Shown here piece after piece: positions 1 through 11,654 of a stretch of 64,000 nt of DNA; position 1 is the stretch's first letter; the number at the start of each line of letters is the position of its first letter. The notes under the pieces were generated by a model. That model searched no databases, was not told the DNA's origin, and saw only the letters and a list, made by a program, of their open reading frames with translations. The stretch comes from Durusdinium trenchii. Taxonomy: Eukaryota > Sar > Dinophyceae > Suessiales > Symbiodiniaceae. Made by a program: the position numbers and the translations under genes. The stretch spans positions 230,907 through 294,906 of the forward strand of contig CAXAMN010004191.1 in NCBI GenBank assembly GCA_963970005.1, given 5' to 3'.

Positions 1-140
1 GAATAGAAATGCCGCATGGCCAGCGGAAAAGGGCGGACACCAGCAGTGACACAAAGGGCGGACACATCTTAAGAAAGAATTGAGAACCCCTAACAGTAAA
101 CTGTTTGGGGAAAATTCGGACATCAGAAATGTACACATCT

Positions 141-164
141 CGGCATATCGGCATATCGGCATAT
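141..164. repeat. Three tandem CGGCATAT units
   Basis: Three exact head-to-tail copies of the 8-mer CGGCATAT. No gene is recognisable from base 1 to about 540 apart from this short tandem repeat. Confidence 0.8.
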
Positions 165-540
165 CCCATGTAATCTGACAATTTATGTTGTTTTTTGAAG
201 GTTTAAAACAAAAATGTGTGAAAATACCAAAAATTGCGTAAGTGCTTCACGTATCCAATCTTCATTACAAGCCCGAGCAATATGTGTGTGACGCTGATCA
301 AAGCTTAAGGCACCACCAACATGATCGCAGGATGTACGGCGGTCCTCCCCACCAAAATGTGCATCAAGGCGGAGCCAACACGGCGACGAAATTCTTTCCG
401 GCTCCAAACCTAAAGAATCCTTCCGGTCCTTCCGGTACATTTGCATTCCGAGATGCCAAAAAAGTCCGTGAGAAGGTACAAACGTGAAGCTGACTGGAAT
501 GCATACCTCCCAAAATCCGGTATTCGGTTTTAAACATCTC

Positions 541-712
541 CAACCTACTAGCAATGGTCTCCAACCCAATAGCAATGGCCCTAGTAGTGTCTTTGCTCCT
601 AGTAGCGATGCCAGGAGCCCCTAATAGCTTCTTGTTCCTAGTAGTAAGGCCAGGAGCCCCTAGTAGCTTCTTGTTACTAATAGCAATGGCCTCCAACCTT
701 ATAGCAAAGGAG
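541..712. repeat. Cluster of interspersed CTAGTAGC / GAGCCCCTAGTAGC repeats
   Basis: Repeats of two related types. Type 1 is GGCCTCCAACCTANTAGC, and type 2 is CAGGAGCCCCTAGTAGCTTC followed by TTGTTCCTAGTAG. Conceptual translation gives ASNLIAM and LLGAPG strings, which gene finders often mistake for protein. The cluster lies in what is probably intronic or intergenic DNA next to the kinase exons. Confidence 0.75.
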
Positions 713-867
713 GAATATATTTGTGTACTTATAGTTTTAGATTTGTTGTTGCTATCTTGCTCACTTTCCCAGGCCTCAGTCGCGCAACAAATGGATGGTT
801 TGCCTGTGGGAGAACAAAAACTGCCAACATCAAGCTGTTCACATTGCATCAACATCGCCAGTGTGAC

Positions 868-1224
868 GCTTCTCAACACTTTGCGCTCCGTGATGATGTA
901 CTCTGCGCGACGCCTCAGTTCAGTCAAACACTGCTTCCTAAGCACCGCAGAAACTCCCTTCGTTTGACCGATGCCAGACCTGGAATCTCCGATGCGACTT
1001 TTCTTGAGCACCTTCATGGCCAACAACCTTGGACAAAACATCTCCAACCTAATAGCAATGGCCTCCAACCTACTGGCGATGGAAGAATATGTTCAGACTT
1101 GATGGAATGATGGACCTTCAGACATAGTTCCAGACCTTTGCGCCGGGTCATCGCGCTTCCGCACGAGGTAGACACGCCCAAAGGTGCCCTTTCCAATGCA
1201 TTGAAGGAACCTCTGAAGGTCAAC
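868..1224 (-). CDS. Partial AGC-type Ser/Thr protein kinase, two exons
   Basis: Two kinase exons read right to left. The exon at 1136 to about 1224 has the glycine-rich loop GKGTFGRVYLV. The exon at about 868-1028 has the ATP-binding lysine in AMKVLKK and a helix-C motif with glutamate in ITERKVL, the order expected of the N lobe of an AGC-family kinase. Intron 1029-1135 starts GT and ends AG, with AG|G at both junctions, and the joined frame is continuous (DDPAQR then LLAMKV). The intron is largely GGTTGGAGGCC repeat. The exon ends away from this intron are approximate. The rest of the catalytic domain is not visible and presumably lies to the left of the window in further short exons. The kinase subtype cannot be told from this much. 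Confidence 0.6.
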
Positions 1225-1384
1225 TGATGCTATGCGTGAAAGCCGATGAAAAACATATTCCTTATGCGTGTCTCCCAAAACACGGTGTTTGCATAAATGT
1301 TGAAAACATGCGCACTCAAAGTCTGCTTCGCGGGTTCGCTGGGGCGAATGTGCCTCAGAAGTTGGGACAGCGAATACGAAACCA

Positions 1385-1467
1385 TTTTATTGTTCCTAGT
1401 AGTTTCTTGTTACTACTAGTAAGGCACTTGTTACTAGAAGCGATGCACTTGTTACTAGTAGCTTCAG
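1385..1467. repeat. Interspersed CTAGTAGC repeat cluster
   Basis: Type 2 units (TTGTTACTACTAGTAAGGCAC and variants). A similar short cluster lies at about 1843-1895. Confidence 0.7.
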
Positions 1468-2759
1468 TTGTTCAATGTGGAAACTGCGAAAGACATTGAG
1501 TTGTTCAGAAACTGTGCGCCCAGCACTGCCTTTTTTGCAGGTCTCAGCAACCTCAGCGAAAGAGCAATGGCTCTTGCACCACCTCTGCTGTCTACATAGT
1601 TGTATATCTGTTTTTTCGTGCGTTTCCTCGTCTAAACTGTTCCATGTTTCCCCCTTTTCACTTGACCCGCTCGCTTTCTCACCTCCGTCTCCGATAGCCT
1701 GCATCCCAAGAGCGATGGCCGACATACCACAGAAACACCTACACCGTGGGCTCGAGCCTTGAGGCCCACAACCCGTCACCGCCCCAGCCCGCATTGTTCA
1801 CCACAATTATTGCAGCAAAAGATTCACAAACTTGGTTTTCTTGTTACTACTAGTAAGGCCCTTGCTCCTAGTAGCGAGGCACTTGTTTCTACTAGCTTCA
1901 CAAATTTGGTTTTCCTCAAACAAATCTCCACACATGTTAGGATTCAAACCAGCTCTCTTCCGCGTCGCATCGGCTCAGCAGGAGGGCCTAAGCGCATCAC
2001 ATGTCCAGCTGTCATATTCCTGAATTTGCATGCTCCTCTCTGAGCTCAAAAGCAGTCATCTGGAACACCTGCCCAAGTGGAAGTATTGACAAAGCGAAAG
2101 CAAAAAGCTGGGAGACAAAAGAGAGGCGCGGGACAGAGACAAAAATTAAAGGGCATGTGAAAAAAACGTGAAGTGGCAAAGTAGCACACGAGGCAAGCAG
2201 TGATTAAGGCGTTTATTGTTTGCAATAATTGTGAGTCAGGCTGAAGCCTTCTTCTAACAGTCGCCGAGGTCTGTCCTGAAACCACGAAAGAAACATAAAA
2301 TGTCCAAGCGCTGCAAAAAAAACTATACAAGTCCTGCTTGCGGAGACTTGAGCACAAATTTCGTCCAATGCGCGCCCCCATGACCTAATTTTCACCACGA
2401 GCAACAAGCTGGCTTGAGTGCATCGCGCTCGTTAAGCGCCAAACACGCCAGCGCACTTGCCACCTGAGAAAGTGGGGGTCCTATGCCAAGTTTAAACCAC
2501 TCAGGTGATCATTGCACCTAAATGCACACAAACCTCAAATGTTGTTAAACATTAGATTTTTCAGTCCAATCACTCCCCCGCGATCCGCCTGCAATTTGCT
2601 AGCTAGATGTGCACTCCAAACATGCATACGCCAGAACCAACAAGCTCCACAGCTCAACTTGACTGGGAGCCAGCACGGACGTCACCTCCAATGCAAGCTC
2701 GGGGGCCTTCATTCTGGCCTTGGCAAGCCAGGGGTCGTGCAGGAGCTACAAAGAATGAA

Positions 2760-2905
2760 CATCAAAAGGTTCCAGAACAATTCGAAAGATCTCTCGAGCT
2801 TGCAAAGGGCAGCCTGCTTAGTACAATTCTTGACTTGCACTACACCGCTGCACCTGTAATGTGCACCTGCACGGCGCTTTCATTGACATTTTCGCAGTTC
2901 CAATC
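2760..2905 (+). repeat. Dispersed duplicate, copy 1
   Basis: Diverged duplicate of 3892-4040. Shared stretches include GAGCTTGCAAA, TACA(A/G)TTCTTG and GCTTTCATTGACA in the same order and spacing. The same plus-strand frame stays open in both (LELAKG / FELANG), so an old duplicated exon is possible. Confidence 0.5.
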
Positions 2906-3891
2906 AGAGCGTTTACTCAAGCAAATATGATCAACTTCATCTGAAGTCGCGAGCAAGTTCCATCACATGCACCTCCCACGTCCTGAGTTTGGACTGGCGA
3001 TCCTCTGACCACTGACTACAACTCCCACGCACAATGGTCCCACTGATTGCACGTACTGCTGAAGATGGTGGCTTTGCACTCGTCCGTGCAGGTCTCCAGA
3101 AGCCACGCCTTTTCACTCTTGGTATGGAGCCTGTTTCAACAGGGGTTTCACGGTCCTCTGAACCACATCATTCGGATGAGTGATGATCGACTGGGTTCGA
3201 TTTCTTTCCTTTGCCTTAATCTTCTTTCCTCTTGCCATTTGCCACCTCCTCCAGCATCCTTGCCTCTTTGCCCTCTCCTTTGAAGCATAGCATTGCTCCA
3301 CTTCTTCGTTGCGTTGTCACACAGGGTGATCAAACCTGTTGTCGTAGCGTCGTCGACCATCAATAGACCAAGCAACCTGCCCGAGCCCTAAACCGGACTC
3401 CCTCACGTGCCTGATGAGAAAAAACACCCAAGCTAAATAACCAGAAAGGTCGTCTGCCTTTCCTCTTCTGGCTGCAGATCTGAGTTGGCCTTTATGTCCT
3501 TGACGTCCTCTGCACACCTCCCATCAGCTGAAATCCCGCCATTGGGTCAACTCTTCCTCCCTGCTTCGGGTCGAAGCAAGGAGGGCTTGGGAGAACGTCT
3601 CCTTGAAAAATACTTCTCAAGCTGCCAGGCTACCAGCCTCAACCATCGCCTCAGCTCCTGCAGTAGGCGACCCAATAGGTGGTGAACCCAGTGGAGAGCC
3701 TTGTGTGCCATGATCAAACTCTATGCACGGAGTCGACAGCCCCTAGCTCGTGGTGGATGTCGTGGGCAAAGGATGCGAGAGAACCTGGCTCTCAACTGAT
3801 TGCGAGATCCTGCAAGTCGGTCCAGCCTTTGGCAAACGGCACTGCTTTGCAAGACCCCTGGAGCCTTACGCAAAGTCCCCAGTGGGCTTCA

Positions 3892-4040
3892 CGGCCCGCT
3901 ACCATGCGGATCTTTTGAGCTTGCAAACGGCGGCCTGTTGGGTACAGTTCTTGGTTTGTGCGCTACACCTTTATACTGTGCACCTGTGCCTTCACGAGTG
4001 GGTGCTTTCATTGACAATTCGCATCTTCACATCTTTGTAT
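3892..4040 (+). repeat. Dispersed duplicate, copy 2
   Basis: Partner of 2760-2905, separated by about 1.1 kb in direct orientation. Confidence 0.5.
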
Positions 4041-4628
4041 TTCTGAGAAAGAGACCAACCACAGAAGTGATTCTGCTTGGAATTGCCGCCGCCGGCCGCG
4101 GCATTTGGACCAAAGACAGCGTCAAAAATGTGCAGCTTGGGTTTTGCAAATTGGACACAAGCTTTTGCAAGACATTCAACTGCAAAGTGAAGACGAGCTT
4201 TGCAGGAAGCTGCGCAAGCTGCCCGCAGCTGCACTAGCCTTCTTCTCCCATCTTGCATGGCCCACGGCGTAGCGTCAGAGGTATGCAGTTTGGCGAATTC
4301 GAGGTGCAAAGCGACTGAAGTACACCAGGAAGTAAAGCTGACACCGGGATGAAACTCAAGTGGCTCCACAAATATGTGAATACACATGACCACGTCTTAA
4401 CTTCTGGTGCCCCTACCAGAACTCTACAAAAATGTGCTTGGACAGAACCTACTTTGATAGCAGCTGTACCCTGAAACTGCCGGAACCTCTCCGTGCCAAT
4501 ATTTGCCGGATTTGCTCGGGAGCAAAAGAGTGAGACCTCTTCCAGCCTACTGTGGTGGCACTGAAGCTCGATAAACAATCTGGACCTGCGCAGGTGAGGA
4601 AACATCTGCCACTGGCAACTTGTTTCTA

Positions 4629-4748
4629 GTTGGGGGTAATGGAAATGGCATCTTGGTGGGCCTGCGGCGGCTGGACATTGGCAACATGAACATGCTGAGG
4701 AACATATGGCATAGTCGTCGCCGACGATCCATTGTATGGTTGAAGAAC
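4629..4748 (-). CDS. Possible exon, Pro/Gln-rich peptide
   Basis: On the minus strand a good acceptor (TTTCCAG) at 4749 opens a frame reading VLQPYNGSS...PYVPQHVH...QPPQAHQD and ending at a TAG at 4629. Composition and the splice signal look coding, and the flanking putative intron holds a CTACTAGGTTGGAGGC repeat, as in the kinase and the 12 kb gene. No family recognised. It could be a last exon. Confidence 0.35.
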
Positions 4749-4764
4749 CTGGAAACTCGGAACG

Positions 4765-5098
4765 CCTCCAACCTAGTAGCGATGACCTCCAACCGACAAA
4801 CACTTGCGTTCCAAGTGGAAAAGAATCGCAGGCAATCTCAACACATGCAAGGCTCACAAATGGATGCGCCGAATCTGTCCTTGGAACACAACAGGAACAT
4901 CGTCTGAATGGCAAGGGTGTGTTGATGGCAAGGGTGTGTTCGGTTGGCGATGGCCTCCAACCTACTAGCGATGGCCTCCAATTTCGAGGGCACAAACCGA
5001 TGTGAGCACATACTACCAGGAGCTACTAGTAGCTTCTTGTTACTAGGAGCGATGCCAGGAGCAACTAGTAGCTAGTGATGCCCTTGTTACTAGGTGGA
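4765..5098. repeat. Interspersed repeats, types 1 and 2
   Basis: GATGGCCTCCAACCTACTAGC units at 4765-4792 and 4945-4985, then AGGAGC(A/T)ACTAGTAGC units at 5018-5098. Confidence 0.75.
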
Positions 5099-5579
5099 TT
5101 TCTTCGGGTGGCACACCTGGGCCGAACTGCACTGGCTATCTTCCACGGACGCTGTTCTCGGACGTGTGTGAACCAGACATGTGCCACAAGCCCAGTGGCG
5201 TTTGATGTTTCCATCAAGTCATGCTTTAGTGCTGCAAGCATGACATCTCTTTGACTGGCTACTCCTATACTAGCTTGTTGCAACAGGCTGGAGCAGGCAT
5301 GCCCAACAATGCCGCGGGAGCGTGGCAACTGGGACGCAAGCATGATGTATTTGGTCACAAAATGGCAGACCACCGAGCACAAGTATATGTTTCTCAAAGC
5401 CAAGTATCTGGTGAATGCCTCCCATACAAGGCTGGCCGTGCTGAGCCTTTCCCAACGATCACAACAAAGAAAAGCACTGCGTGAATTGATTCTGGGCAGC
5501 TGACAGACACTGTTTGAGGGCGTGGGTAGCAAAGATCAAGGTCACCAAGCACCCTGACCTGTTGCAGAAAGGACTTTCT

Positions 5580-6180
5580 GCCCCCTACCTAGTAGCGATC
5601 CAACCTATCTCTGGTAAGCTGGATCTTTGCCAATCTGGTGAACTAGATGTCTGAACAACTAGACTCTAGACAATTGGCCCCTGCTAGACTACCCTTTCTA
5701 ACCAAGATTGCAAAACTAGAATCCTGGTAAACTAAGCCCCTGGCAAACTAAATGGTGAACTAGGCCCCTGGTAAACTAGACCTCTGGCAAACTAGGTCGT
5801 AAGCTGGATGTCCGCAAAGTAATAAGCTAAATAGTAAGCTAGATCTATGGTAAACTAGATATCTGGTGAAGAAGGGCCATGCTCAAGTAGATCTAGTAGG
5901 CTTTTACCAAAATAGTTGTGTGGTAAACGAGATGCCTGTGGAAGTAAAGGTTCTCTGCCAAACTATATTAGAGCTAGGTTTTTAAGCCCGATGGCTTCCA
6001 ACCTAGCAGTGATGGCCTCCAACCTAGTAAGTAGCGATGGCCTCCAACCTAGTAGCGATGGCCTCCAACCTAGAAAAGGTTCTCTGCAAACTAGACTTGT
6101 GGTGAGCTGGCAAAAGGTAAACTAGCTCGTTGGTAAACCAAATGGTTGACTAAGCCCTAGGCCCCTGGTAAGGCTAGCTA
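5580..6180. repeat. Degenerate tandem array of GGTAAACTAG units
   Basis: About 600 bp built from imperfect units of roughly 16-20 bp with consensus CTGGTAAACTAGRYCYCTGG (variants TGGCAAACTAG, GGTGAACTAG). A block of type 1 repeats (GGCCTCCAACCTAGTAGCGAT) is embedded at 5990-6075. Both repeat types share the CTAG core. Confidence 0.75.
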
Positions 6181-6394
6181 GGCTCTTTGAGCCCATAAAG
6201 CCAAGACGTTCACATCTTCATAAACCTGTAGCCTCAACAAGCAGCGCCTGGGCGTCAGTGGACAAGCTCCGAAATGTGGTGGAAACCCTTTGGTTGTCGT
6301 CCACTGGTTGGTCAGCACATCTTTTCATGTCCTCAAAGGCGTGCAAATCTCAAGACCAGATTTTGCATATCTCAACCCCCAAAAAGAAAACGGA

Positions 6395-6482
6395 ATGAGT
6401 AGTAACAAGTGCATCGCTACTAGTAGCAAGTGCATTACTACTAGTAACAAGAAGCTACTATTAGTAGCGATGCACTTTGCTC
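6395..6482. repeat. Interspersed type 2 repeats
   Basis: GTAGTAACAAGTGCATCGCTA and related units, a complementary-strand form of the type 2 repeat. Confidence 0.7.
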
Positions 6483-7486
6483 TATAAGCTGCATTTGTCC
6501 TGGATCAAGGCGAGCACGAAGATCAGAAAAGTGTGGGCTCCGTGAACACGGTCCAGCTCCAACATGACCTTCAACCCACCAAGCACCATCTTCAAGCGGA
6601 GAAACTCGAGAAAGCACTTCAACACAGAAGCAGCTGATGGATTCATTGAAACACTTTGACGGAGCAGCAAAGAGCTGGTCAGTGTACAAACAGACCCATC
6701 ATACAAGGAATGTTCCACGACTAAGACTAAAAGTATACGTACAACACAATTGGACGCATTACTCCCCCCACTGCGTGGAAGGAGGGACGACACCAATTCA
6801 GATATCTCACAACAAGCCTCCTGTATCTATTTTCAGGAGTCTGGTTTCCTCCAGGCTCTGAGCAAGAAAGCAAAGAAAGGTTTTACAATTCCATCCTGTT
6901 AATTTCCCTATGGAGCAGGTGTAGCAAGGGGTGCATTCTGGGTAGAGTAGGATCTGCTACCACCCCACAAAGTAGCATGACCGGGTCATCACGCTCGGGA
7001 ACCCGAATGAGCCTGATGAAAATGAAGGGTCGGTCGCCTTGTTTTAGGACGATCCAACAGTTTCAAGCGCGCCCTGAACTGAAGAACCAAAGCAGCCTTC
7101 TCTTGCAAGAAAAACCTGATCACATCTTAGGTTCGAGGCTGATGGTGCGAACGAAGATGACGAGAGTTTTGTCAAGTTCAAGGCTTTGACACCACCAAAT
7201 TTTACGAGTCCGAGCTTTGCAGAATCGGTGAGCCAAACCAAACCTCTGAAAAAACGACGCAACAACAAAAACGGAGTAGACCAAGCAGCAATGGGCAAAA
7301 GTCACTCAAGATGACCCAACAATAGCCCCAAATGGGCCAACATTGCCTCGAAAGGCAGCGGTCCAGAACTAGTCATGGTGAAAAAGGAAGGAAGGACTGT
7401 TTTTCCTTGAAGCATTGGTGGTGCGAGATATGCTGCCTAGCTTACTATGCTTTATTTGCATTAGCTGGTTCTTGTGTCCATGGACG

Positions 7487-7575
7487 ACAACAACAACGAC
7501 GATGACCACCACTACTACTACCGCTGCTACTAGAGCAAGAACAAGAACAAGAGCAGCAGCAACAACAAGGTCTAC
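7487..7575. repeat. Imperfect trinucleotide block
   Basis: CAACAACAACGACGATGACCACCACTACTACTACC-type imperfect triplets, then AGAACAAGAACAAGAGCAGCAGC. Low complexity, no coding claim. Confidence 0.7.
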
Positions 7576-7844
7576 CAATCAAAGTCCCTCTTTCCTTTTC
7601 TCTTCTTAGATCTCACTCCTACCTTCGCGTTCTGTCATTTCACTTCTTTTGCGCGCAGATTTTTCTAGGCCTCAGCGTGCACATGCACACGCACAACAAA
7701 ACTAGGTTGCTAGGTGTGGCAGGGTTTTGTTACGATTGATGAGGTTTGGCTCATCAGCTGTCCCTGGTCATTTGGCTTCCTCTTCATTTCACATACGCGC
7801 CTTTTGTAAAATTACACTTGCACTTGCCCTCTTTTTTGCTCTCA

Positions 7845-7925
7845 TATACATATACACAGTAATATACACAATATTACATATATATATATATATATGTGCA
7901 CATATACGTATATGTATGCGTGTGT
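7845..7925. repeat. TA/CATA microsatellite
   Basis: Alternating ATATACACA and a pure TA run at about 7877-7894, continuing as CATATACGTATATG. Confidence 0.85.
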
Positions 7926-8904
7926 AATCGTGGTGCCTTTGGGCTCTTTTCTTTACATGTTTGTAACCCCATGGATGCAGCTGCGCTGCACCATAGCTGA
8001 TATGATCCTGCGACGCTAAGATCACGTACCTGCTGAAATTCAATTGTTTGATGATTCTGTATAGAGCTCAACGCTCTCTCCTACGTTGTCGTGCAGTATA
8101 GGGCTGACGCATGTTGTCTTCAAGAGACCTTTCGGATTTGCTGGGTGCTCTTTGAACTTGGTTGGACCCCTTTGCCTAGGCTTTCCTTTTACCCAGGTTT
8201 CCGGGGCTAGGCGAAATCACGTCGTACAAACTTGTGTCTTGAGGGTGTGCAAACTGGTGCAGCTCGGAAAAAAATCTTTCCTGCCCCAGCGACAAGCTTG
8301 GTGATGAACATCCACGCTAAAGTTTCAATGTACGTCAATCAACTTCCGAGTCATACTAGGTCAGGATGAGTTAGGATTTGTCGTTACCAGACAGTTAGGC
8401 TTTACCAGGGGTTTAGTCCTAAGTCATGTGTCCTTGTCAAGCAGCCACCCAAAAACGCATGATGCCAGAGCAGATGAGAAAGGAATTATGATAGCAAGAT
8501 TGCATACAACTCTCACCTCATGGTTCAGAAACTGCCCAAGAAATCCAGTGAGAAAGAGCTCGCAAGACGTATATAACTTTATGAAGTTTAACAACGTACA
8601 TGTTTGACATCATCAACTATATGTGAGTCTGTTAGGAAAGCAAACCACAAAAAAATACTAAAACAAGACTCTCATGTGGCCAGAAAGTGCCCGTGTCTCT
8701 GTAACTCCTATCTCATTTGCACACCGACAAATGCCGGCAAAATTGGGGTCGGCGATGCTTGTTTGAAGCTATTGCCATGTTTGCCAAGACAGCATCGCAC
8801 ACTGACGAGATGGGACTTGCGCACACCCACATGGTGCACAACAGCTGTGCACAAATGAGGTAGGCCTTGTGAATTTGCTATATGTTCAGGGAGCCCTAAG
8901 TCAC

Positions 8905-8968
8905 CCGTACTACTAGGAGCAAGAAGCTACGTTCGGGGCTCCTGGCATCGCTACTAGGAGCGATCGGA
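8905..8968. repeat. Interspersed type 2 repeats
   Basis: Minus-strand form: ACTAGGAGCAAGAAGCTAC and GGGGCTCCTGGCATCGCTAC. Confidence 0.7.
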
Positions 8969-8969
8969 C

Positions 8970-9110
8970 GCCATTAGGGTGGATGCCTTGGACCCCAACT
9001 CATCGGAGTACAGGGCCTTTTGGCAGAGCCCTCTTGCTTGCCACACGAGTACAAGGAAGGCATACTCAAGGAGACAAGGTCGCTTGGGCTGGGCAATCAA
9101 ATCGGAGCTG
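8970..9110 (-). CDS. Possible exon of an unrecognised host gene
   Basis: An open minus-strand stretch with protein-like composition (SDLIAQPKRPCLLEYAFLVL...QKALYSDELG) directly beside a type 2 repeat, the same exon-repeat arrangement as in the neighbouring genes. It may be a downstream exon of the gene at 9.7-10.9 kb. No family recognised and splice ends not determined. Confidence 0.25.
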
Positions 9111-9384
9111 ATCCTGATTGAACGTCTGTTGACCATTGACCATGAACCAAGAACTTAACTTGATAGTGAAGGCAGGCTGCTGGAAGGTGAGTCCTAGTGC
9201 AACAAAGAGAAAAAAAGAGTGCCGTACGAAACACCTGTTCAGCTGTTCATTTCGTCCTGAACCAAATGCGCAGAACAACTTTCGTTTCCAGAAAAGAGCT
9301 AGGAACCAAATCATTAAGGCTCAGGCTTTGCTGAGTCGCTAACCATTTACATACTAGCTTAAGCACAGCTCCTGACGACCTACC

Positions 9385-9705
9385 CCTTCTAGGTTGGAGG
9401 CCATCACTAGTAGCTTGCGTCGGAGGCCATCGCTCTCACAGGTTGGAGGCCATCGATCTTAGGCCGGAGGCCATCGCTACTATGTTGGAGGCCATAGCCT
9501 GGAGGCCGTCGCTCTTAACTTAGGTTGGAGGCCATTGCTAAGCATTGCTACTGACAACCTACCGCCTACCTACCCAATCGAATAAAAACAAAAAGAACTT
9601 GTTTCTAGTAGCTTCTTGTTACTACTAGTAAGGCACTTGTTACTAGTAGTGATGCACTTGTTTCTAGTAGCTTCTTGTTACTACTACTAGCTACCTCTAG
9701 CTACC
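9385..9705. repeat. GGTTGGAGGCCATCGC array plus type 2 units
   Basis: At least six type 1 units in minus orientation between 9390 and 9540 (GGTTGGAGGCCATCGCTACTA and variants), followed by type 2 units at 9600-9705. Confidence 0.8.
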
Positions 9706-9715
9706 AGCGGCCTAC

Positions 9716-10893
9716 CCCCTCGTTCGACTTCGACTTCTTCGTCGGTCGGGCCTCGGATCTGCCAACAAGGCCCTTAGCTTCGACTCTCGCAGCCTCTGCA
9801 CGCTCAATCTGGGCCTCGCCAAGTGAAGAGTTGATGAAAACATGCTTATTTTGTAGATCCTTTATGAAAACATATTGTTCTTCTAGGTGTATGTGTTCAT
9901 CAAAAAGAACACAGTGCACATCAATACACCTAATACATCTACAGTTTTTAAGTCACGTTTGCTGCCACAATCAACTCATTGTGTTTGTTTTCATTGGTTC
10001 ATCTTGGTTTGAAATTGCACGCTCTTGGTCGCCTGAAGCTGCACTCGCTTCTGCTTTTCCTCCAAGGCAGACTTCTGCAAGAGCTGCCGACGCTTAGTCT
10101 CAATGAGTTCCCTGTGCCAGACTGAAGACAACTAGGAACAAAGGGCATTGTTACTAGTATATAAGAAGGGCATTACTACTAGTAGCAAGAAGCTACTAGT
10201 GACAAAGGAGAAGTTTCAGCCATGGAAGCAGCATTGTAAAAACAAAAATAGAAGACTGATGCACCTCAGGTGGTCCATCTCGCTATTGACCTGCGACCAG
10301 TTTCTTTTACTCTGCTCCTAGTAGCTTCTTGTTACTAGTAGCGATGCCAGGAGCCCCTAGTAGCGTCCTTGCTCCTAGTAGCAAGGCCAGGAGCCCCCAG
10401 TAGCTTCTTGTGCATCAAGCTCACCACTGCACGTTGAGTTTCTCCATTTCTGGAAATCTCCTCGCGCGCAAACATTGGTTCTGGCTGTGCAACGAACTGC
10501 CTTCTGTGTCCTCATCAGCTAAACGAAAATTGTCCAGCAAAGCCTGTCCAAGCGGTTCCACAAGGGACAGAGCTATTTTTGGATGGGACAGAGAACACAA
10601 TTGGACTGCCTCAGTGGATGCAATCCGCAGGTTCAGTTTCTGGATCCAAGCATCCAGCGTATCCTGCCGCAAAGAGAAAACAAAGAATTTGGTGAGCGGT
10701 GCTTTCCGCTGCTAACGCACCTTCCCGGTTTCGAAGGCCGTCTGGATGGGTGTTTGCCGGTGACCCTTGTGGTCGCCCAGAATGAGACAATGTGCACCTT
10801 CCACGACCATCGACACCACGACACGGGAAGGCACATCACTCTGGGGTTCGGGCACACAGGACTTCGGCAGTCCAAACAATAGAAATCCTCAGG
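9716..10893 (-). CDS. Multi-exon host gene with a coiled-coil part, function unknown
   Basis: Four exons can be followed on the minus strand. About 10721-10893 reads VVVSMVVEGAHCLILGDHKG...TAFETGK and ends at a GT donor. Intron 10664-10720 ends TTTGCGGCAG. The next exon begins DTLDAWIQKLNLRIAS at 10663 and ends near 10421-10500. 10021-10111 reads ELIETKRRQLLQKSALEEKQ. 9716-9808 reads IERAEAARVEAKG and then a basic tail. The last two join in phase into one charged coiled coil. The 57-nt intron is short but has a good acceptor. Between exons lie type 2 repeats. I do not recognise the family; the LILGDHKG string resembles helicase motif III, but no Walker A is visible. More exons probably lie on both sides. 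Confidence 0.5.
10135..10205. repeat. Interspersed type 2 repeats
   Basis: GGGCATTACTACTAGTAGCAA and related units, between host-gene exons. Confidence 0.65.
10312..10412. repeat. Interspersed type 2 repeats
   Basis: CTAGTAGCTTCTTGTTACTAG then CAGGAGCCCCTAGTAGCGTC, several units. Confidence 0.75.
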
Positions 10894-10894
10894 A

Positions 10895-11075
10895 ACTCCA
10901 ATAGCAATGGCCTTTGCTACTAGCTTCAAAGGCTGGCTTCTTGTTCCTAGTAGTACGGCCAGGAGCCCCTAGCGGCGTCCTTGCTCCTAGTAGTAAGCCC
11001 AGGATCCCCTAATAGCTTCTTGCTACTAGTAGCTTCAAAGACCGTTCCTAGTAGCTTCTTGTTACTAGGCCAAAT
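10895..11075. repeat. Interspersed type 2 repeats
   Basis: Units like TTGTTCCTAGTAGTACGGCC and AGGAGCCCCTAGCGGCGTCC, just upstream (on the minus strand) of the 10.9 kb exon. Confidence 0.75.
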
Positions 11076-11180
11076 GTTCTAACAGACTTCTTGTCTAACG
11101 CGCGGACGAGTTTTTCTTGGTGGTCAGGACAAACCATCCTGCATGCGCTATTAGGTCAAAAAAGGATTTGGTCGCGAAAG

Positions 11181-11650
11181 GCTGCAGACAAAGAACTGTG
11201 TTTCGTCTCGTGCGCTTAAGGAAATCTGAGAATGACAAATGCGTACATGTGCCGCAAACATGTATCATGACTGGCTGGTCTTCCTGTCATCTGAAATTGA
11301 GGGTGATGCTCTGCTATAAATGTTCACACCAGCCGCCAGCCTCCCAGCAACTGTCATGTCAGTCACTTCCTTATAGGGCATGTTGCAGTGAGCAAAATCA
11401 ATGAAACCCGCCCGAACTGGCAGCACTCAAAAAAGACTCTGCTTGCCCGCCCATGAAACAGATTCTTGTACAGCCCTGGCTTGAACGAGCCCGTTAAAGG
11501 AAGAAATACCTATAACCAAAGGGTAAAATAATCGCCTTTGTACAAAACACAAAAACGCCGCCAGACAAACAAGAATGCCGGTGTGCTGGAACAAACCATA
11601 GCTGGATAAAACTCAATTTTAAACATTTCCGCTTCTGGGAAATTGAGTTA
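11181..11650. other. Stretch with no gene recognised
   Basis: Nothing recognisable on either strand. Confidence 0.4.
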
Positions 11651-11654
11651 AACA

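Larger units (their letters stand above)
1468..4620. other. Stretch with no gene recognised
   Basis: I see no conserved protein motif on either strand here. Open frames are short and look like chance. The only structure noted is the type 2 repeat at 1843-1895 and the duplicated segment at 2760-2905 and 3892-4040. Undetected short exons are possible, given the exon sizes of the neighbouring host genes. Confidence 0.5.
6490..8900. other. Stretch with no gene recognised
   Basis: No conserved domain seen on either strand. It contains a trinucleotide-rich block at 7487-7575 and an AT dinucleotide run near 7845-7925. Short minus-strand exons may be present but cannot be delimited by eye. Confidence 0.45.

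Noticed and set aside
364-1068. 234-aa minus-strand frame with LLGAPG strings as one protein
   Set aside because: Only the AMKVLKK...ITERKVL part is kinase; the rest is interspersed repeat read in frame.
5580-6180. CRISPR-like array
   Set aside because: Units are degenerate, with no constant repeat length and no unique spacers; eukaryotic context.
10721-10893. Helicase from the LILGDHKG string
   Set aside because: No Walker A, no motif VI and no GDPKQ-type continuation; left as unknown.
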